Below, one piece after another: positions 5,534-6,403 of a stretch of 6,403 nucleotides of DNA. Numbering within the stretch: the stretch's first letter is position 1; every line of letters starts with the position of its first letter. The DNA lies in NCBI RefSeq assembly GCF_937997595.1, contig NZ_CALKTS010000040.1, forward strand, positions 1 through 6,403. The letters are read 5' to 3'. Source of the stretch: an uncultured Campylobacter sp. Lineage in GTDB: Bacteria; Campylobacterota; Campylobacteria; Campylobacterales; Campylobacteraceae. A program made the position numbers and the translations under genes. The notes under the pieces were generated by a model, which did not search any database, was not told the origin of the DNA, and was given only the letters and a program-made list of their open reading frames with translations.

Positions 5534-6337
5534 TTAAAACAGGCTATAAACCTCATCGAGCGTGAAGTGCTTTTTATCGATCTTACCGCCGTAGTATGAC
5601 TTGATATCCTCGTCAAAAGCCTTATGGAAAAATTTCGCTTTATACATTTTTACTAGGCTGCTATTGACCGCATCAAGCAGTTCGGTATTGCCCTTAGATA
5701 GGGCAACAGCGATATAATCTACCTTGCCGAGGTTGATGATTTTTGCATCAAGTGCGGCATCGTTTCTAGCATATCCGAGTACGACCGTATTATCGTCGGC
5801 AAAGCCTATACCCTCGCCAGCCTTTAGTCTGGCGACACATTCATTCGCATCGGCACATGTCGCAATCTCATAACCCGCGTTTTTAAAGTGCTCCTCGGCA
5901 GTTGTGCCTTTAACGCTTAGAATTTTTTTATGCGCGATCTGATCGATTCTTGAAATATTATCATCCTTACGGCTTAGCACGCCAATTTGCACTGAATAAT
6001 ACGGGTAAGAAAAATCGACTTTCTGAACGCGATCTTTTGTGACGGTAAGCTTGGATATGATGAGATCTACTTTGTTTTGCTCCAGTGAGGGAACGCGATC
6101 TTTAGATGCTACGGAGATAAAGTCGATTTTGATCTTTTTATTGCCGAATAGATTTTTGACTAACTCGTTTGCCAAATCAACCTCAAAGCCCTTCAGCGTG
6201 CCGTTATCATCGAAGCTAAACGGAGGCTGGGAATCTTGCAAGCCTATGCGAATTTCGCCTGCTTGCTTGATATCTGCTAGGGAATTAGCGCAAAGCGCAC
6301 CAGCACCCAGCAAAATACTTAGTAGAATTTTTTTCAT
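5534..6337 (-). CDS. Periplasmic amino-acid ABC transporter substrate-binding protein (CjaA-like)
   Basis: Soluble periplasmic receptor of 267 residues, family 3 solute-binding proteins, which captures an amino acid and delivers it to an inner-membrane ABC permease not seen here. A signal peptide is clear (KK at 2-3, hydrophobic 4-15); ANS or SLA at 17-21 offers a signal peptidase I site. The binding-protein pattern follows: IRIGLQDSQPPFSF (29-42), GFEVDLANELVKNLFG (50-65), SKDRVPSL (78-85, Arg81 the likely carboxylate ligand), VDLIISKLTVTKDR (90-103), VDFSYPYY (107-114), VKGTTAEEHF (142-151) and FADDNTVVLGYA (179-190, Asp181/182 near the amino group). The end, KFFHKAFDEDIKSYYG, recalls Campylobacter CjaA, a cystine-type binder; substrate remains unproven. 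Cys161 and Cys167 may form a disulphide. The ATG at 6337 has AAAGGA (6349-6344) at 6 bases. It lies 15 bases after a gene ending in a very similar peptide. Confidence 0.92.
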   Translation of the reverse strand: MKKILLSILLGAGALCANSLADIKQAGEIRIGLQDSQPPFSFDDNGTLKGFEVDLANELVKNLFGNKKIKIDFISVASKDRVPSLEQNKVDLIISKLTVTKDRVQKVDFSYPYYSVQIGVLSRKDDNISRIDQIAHKKILSVKGTTAEEHFKNAGYEIATCADANECVARLKAGEGIGFADDNTVVLGYARNDAALDAKIINLGKVDYIAVALSKGNTELLDAVNSSLVKMYKAKFFHKAFDEDIKSYYGGKIDKKHFTLDEVYSLF

Positions 6338-6352
6338 ATTTTGTCCTTTGAA

Positions 6353-6403
6353 TTAAAACATTTTATAAAGATCATCTAACAAGAAATATTTTTTCTCAGC
6401 CTT
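6353..6403 (-). CDS. C-terminal tail of an upstream binding-protein paralogue, partial
   Basis: Reading the minus strand from the window edge gives an open frame of 16 codons, KAEKKYFLLDDLYKMF, ending at TAA (6355-6353). Aligned without gaps to the last 16 residues of the neighbouring binding protein (KIDKKHFTLDEVYSLF), 8 are identical and most others are conservative (E/D, D/E, L/V, M/L, Y/H). This is much better than expected by chance, so the gene to the right is most likely a second CjaA-like substrate-binding protein in tandem. The 15-base gap and same strand indicate co-transcription. The fragment is too short to say more about function. Confidence 0.7.
   Translation of the reverse strand, partial: KAEKKYFLLDDLYKMF

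Noticed and set aside
6290..6292. Cys16 of the binding protein as a lipoprotein attachment site
   Set aside because: The preceding residues are G-A-L; Leu at -1 and Gly at -3 do not fit a lipobox, and signal peptidase I sites follow directly.
6362..6367. Minus-strand TATAAA as a promoter for the binding-protein gene
   Set aside because: It lies within codons of the upstream paralogue's C-terminus, and the 15-base gap suggests co-transcription, so a dedicated promoter is not needed.

Overview
The window looks like chromosomal DNA from a Campylobacter or close epsilonproteobacterial relative. The evidence is indirect: AT-rich spacers full of the palindromic run AAAATTTTA, short AAGGA-type ribosome binding sites, a CirA/CfrA-type TonB receptor and a CjaA-like binding protein. 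The first gene is clearly more GC-rich (about 58% in a sampled line) than the rest (about 37-38% in sampled lines). That fits one of the less AT-rich Campylobacter species better than C. jejuni, but no species is assigned.

Layout, left to right. (1) 2-889, plus: a D-2-hydroxyacid dehydrogenase whose 5' end lies outside the window. (2) 890-1078: a convergent spacer with one terminator-like hairpin and no convincing gene. (3) 1079-4244, minus: a two-gene unit, first a TonB-dependent outer-membrane receptor (GTG start at 4244) and then, after 49 bases that can fold into a stem-loop, a four-helix PepSY membrane protein. (4) 4245-4353: a 109-base divergent control region with overlapping promoters, a Fur-like site and a 21-base-spaced direct repeat. 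(5) 4354-5310, plus: a PchR-like AraC-family regulator. (6) 5311-5533: a convergent spacer rich in inverted repeats, including a terminator-like hairpin. (7) 5534-6337, minus: a periplasmic amino-acid-binding protein. (8) 6353-6403, minus: the last 16 codons of a second gene, whose peptide closely resembles the C-terminus of the binding protein, so the two are probably tandem paralogues.

The core of the window is 1079-5310, which reads as a self-contained ferri-siderophore module. The receptor would bring the iron complex into the periplasm. The PepSY protein, with histidines placed like those of di-heme siderophore reductases, would release the iron by reduction. The divergent AraC-type regulator would sense the siderophore and activate the receptor, under Fur repression. 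No siderophore ABC transporter, TonB/ExbBD or biosynthesis gene is present in the window. Individual families are known; the specific arrangement and the control-site details are inferences from sequence.
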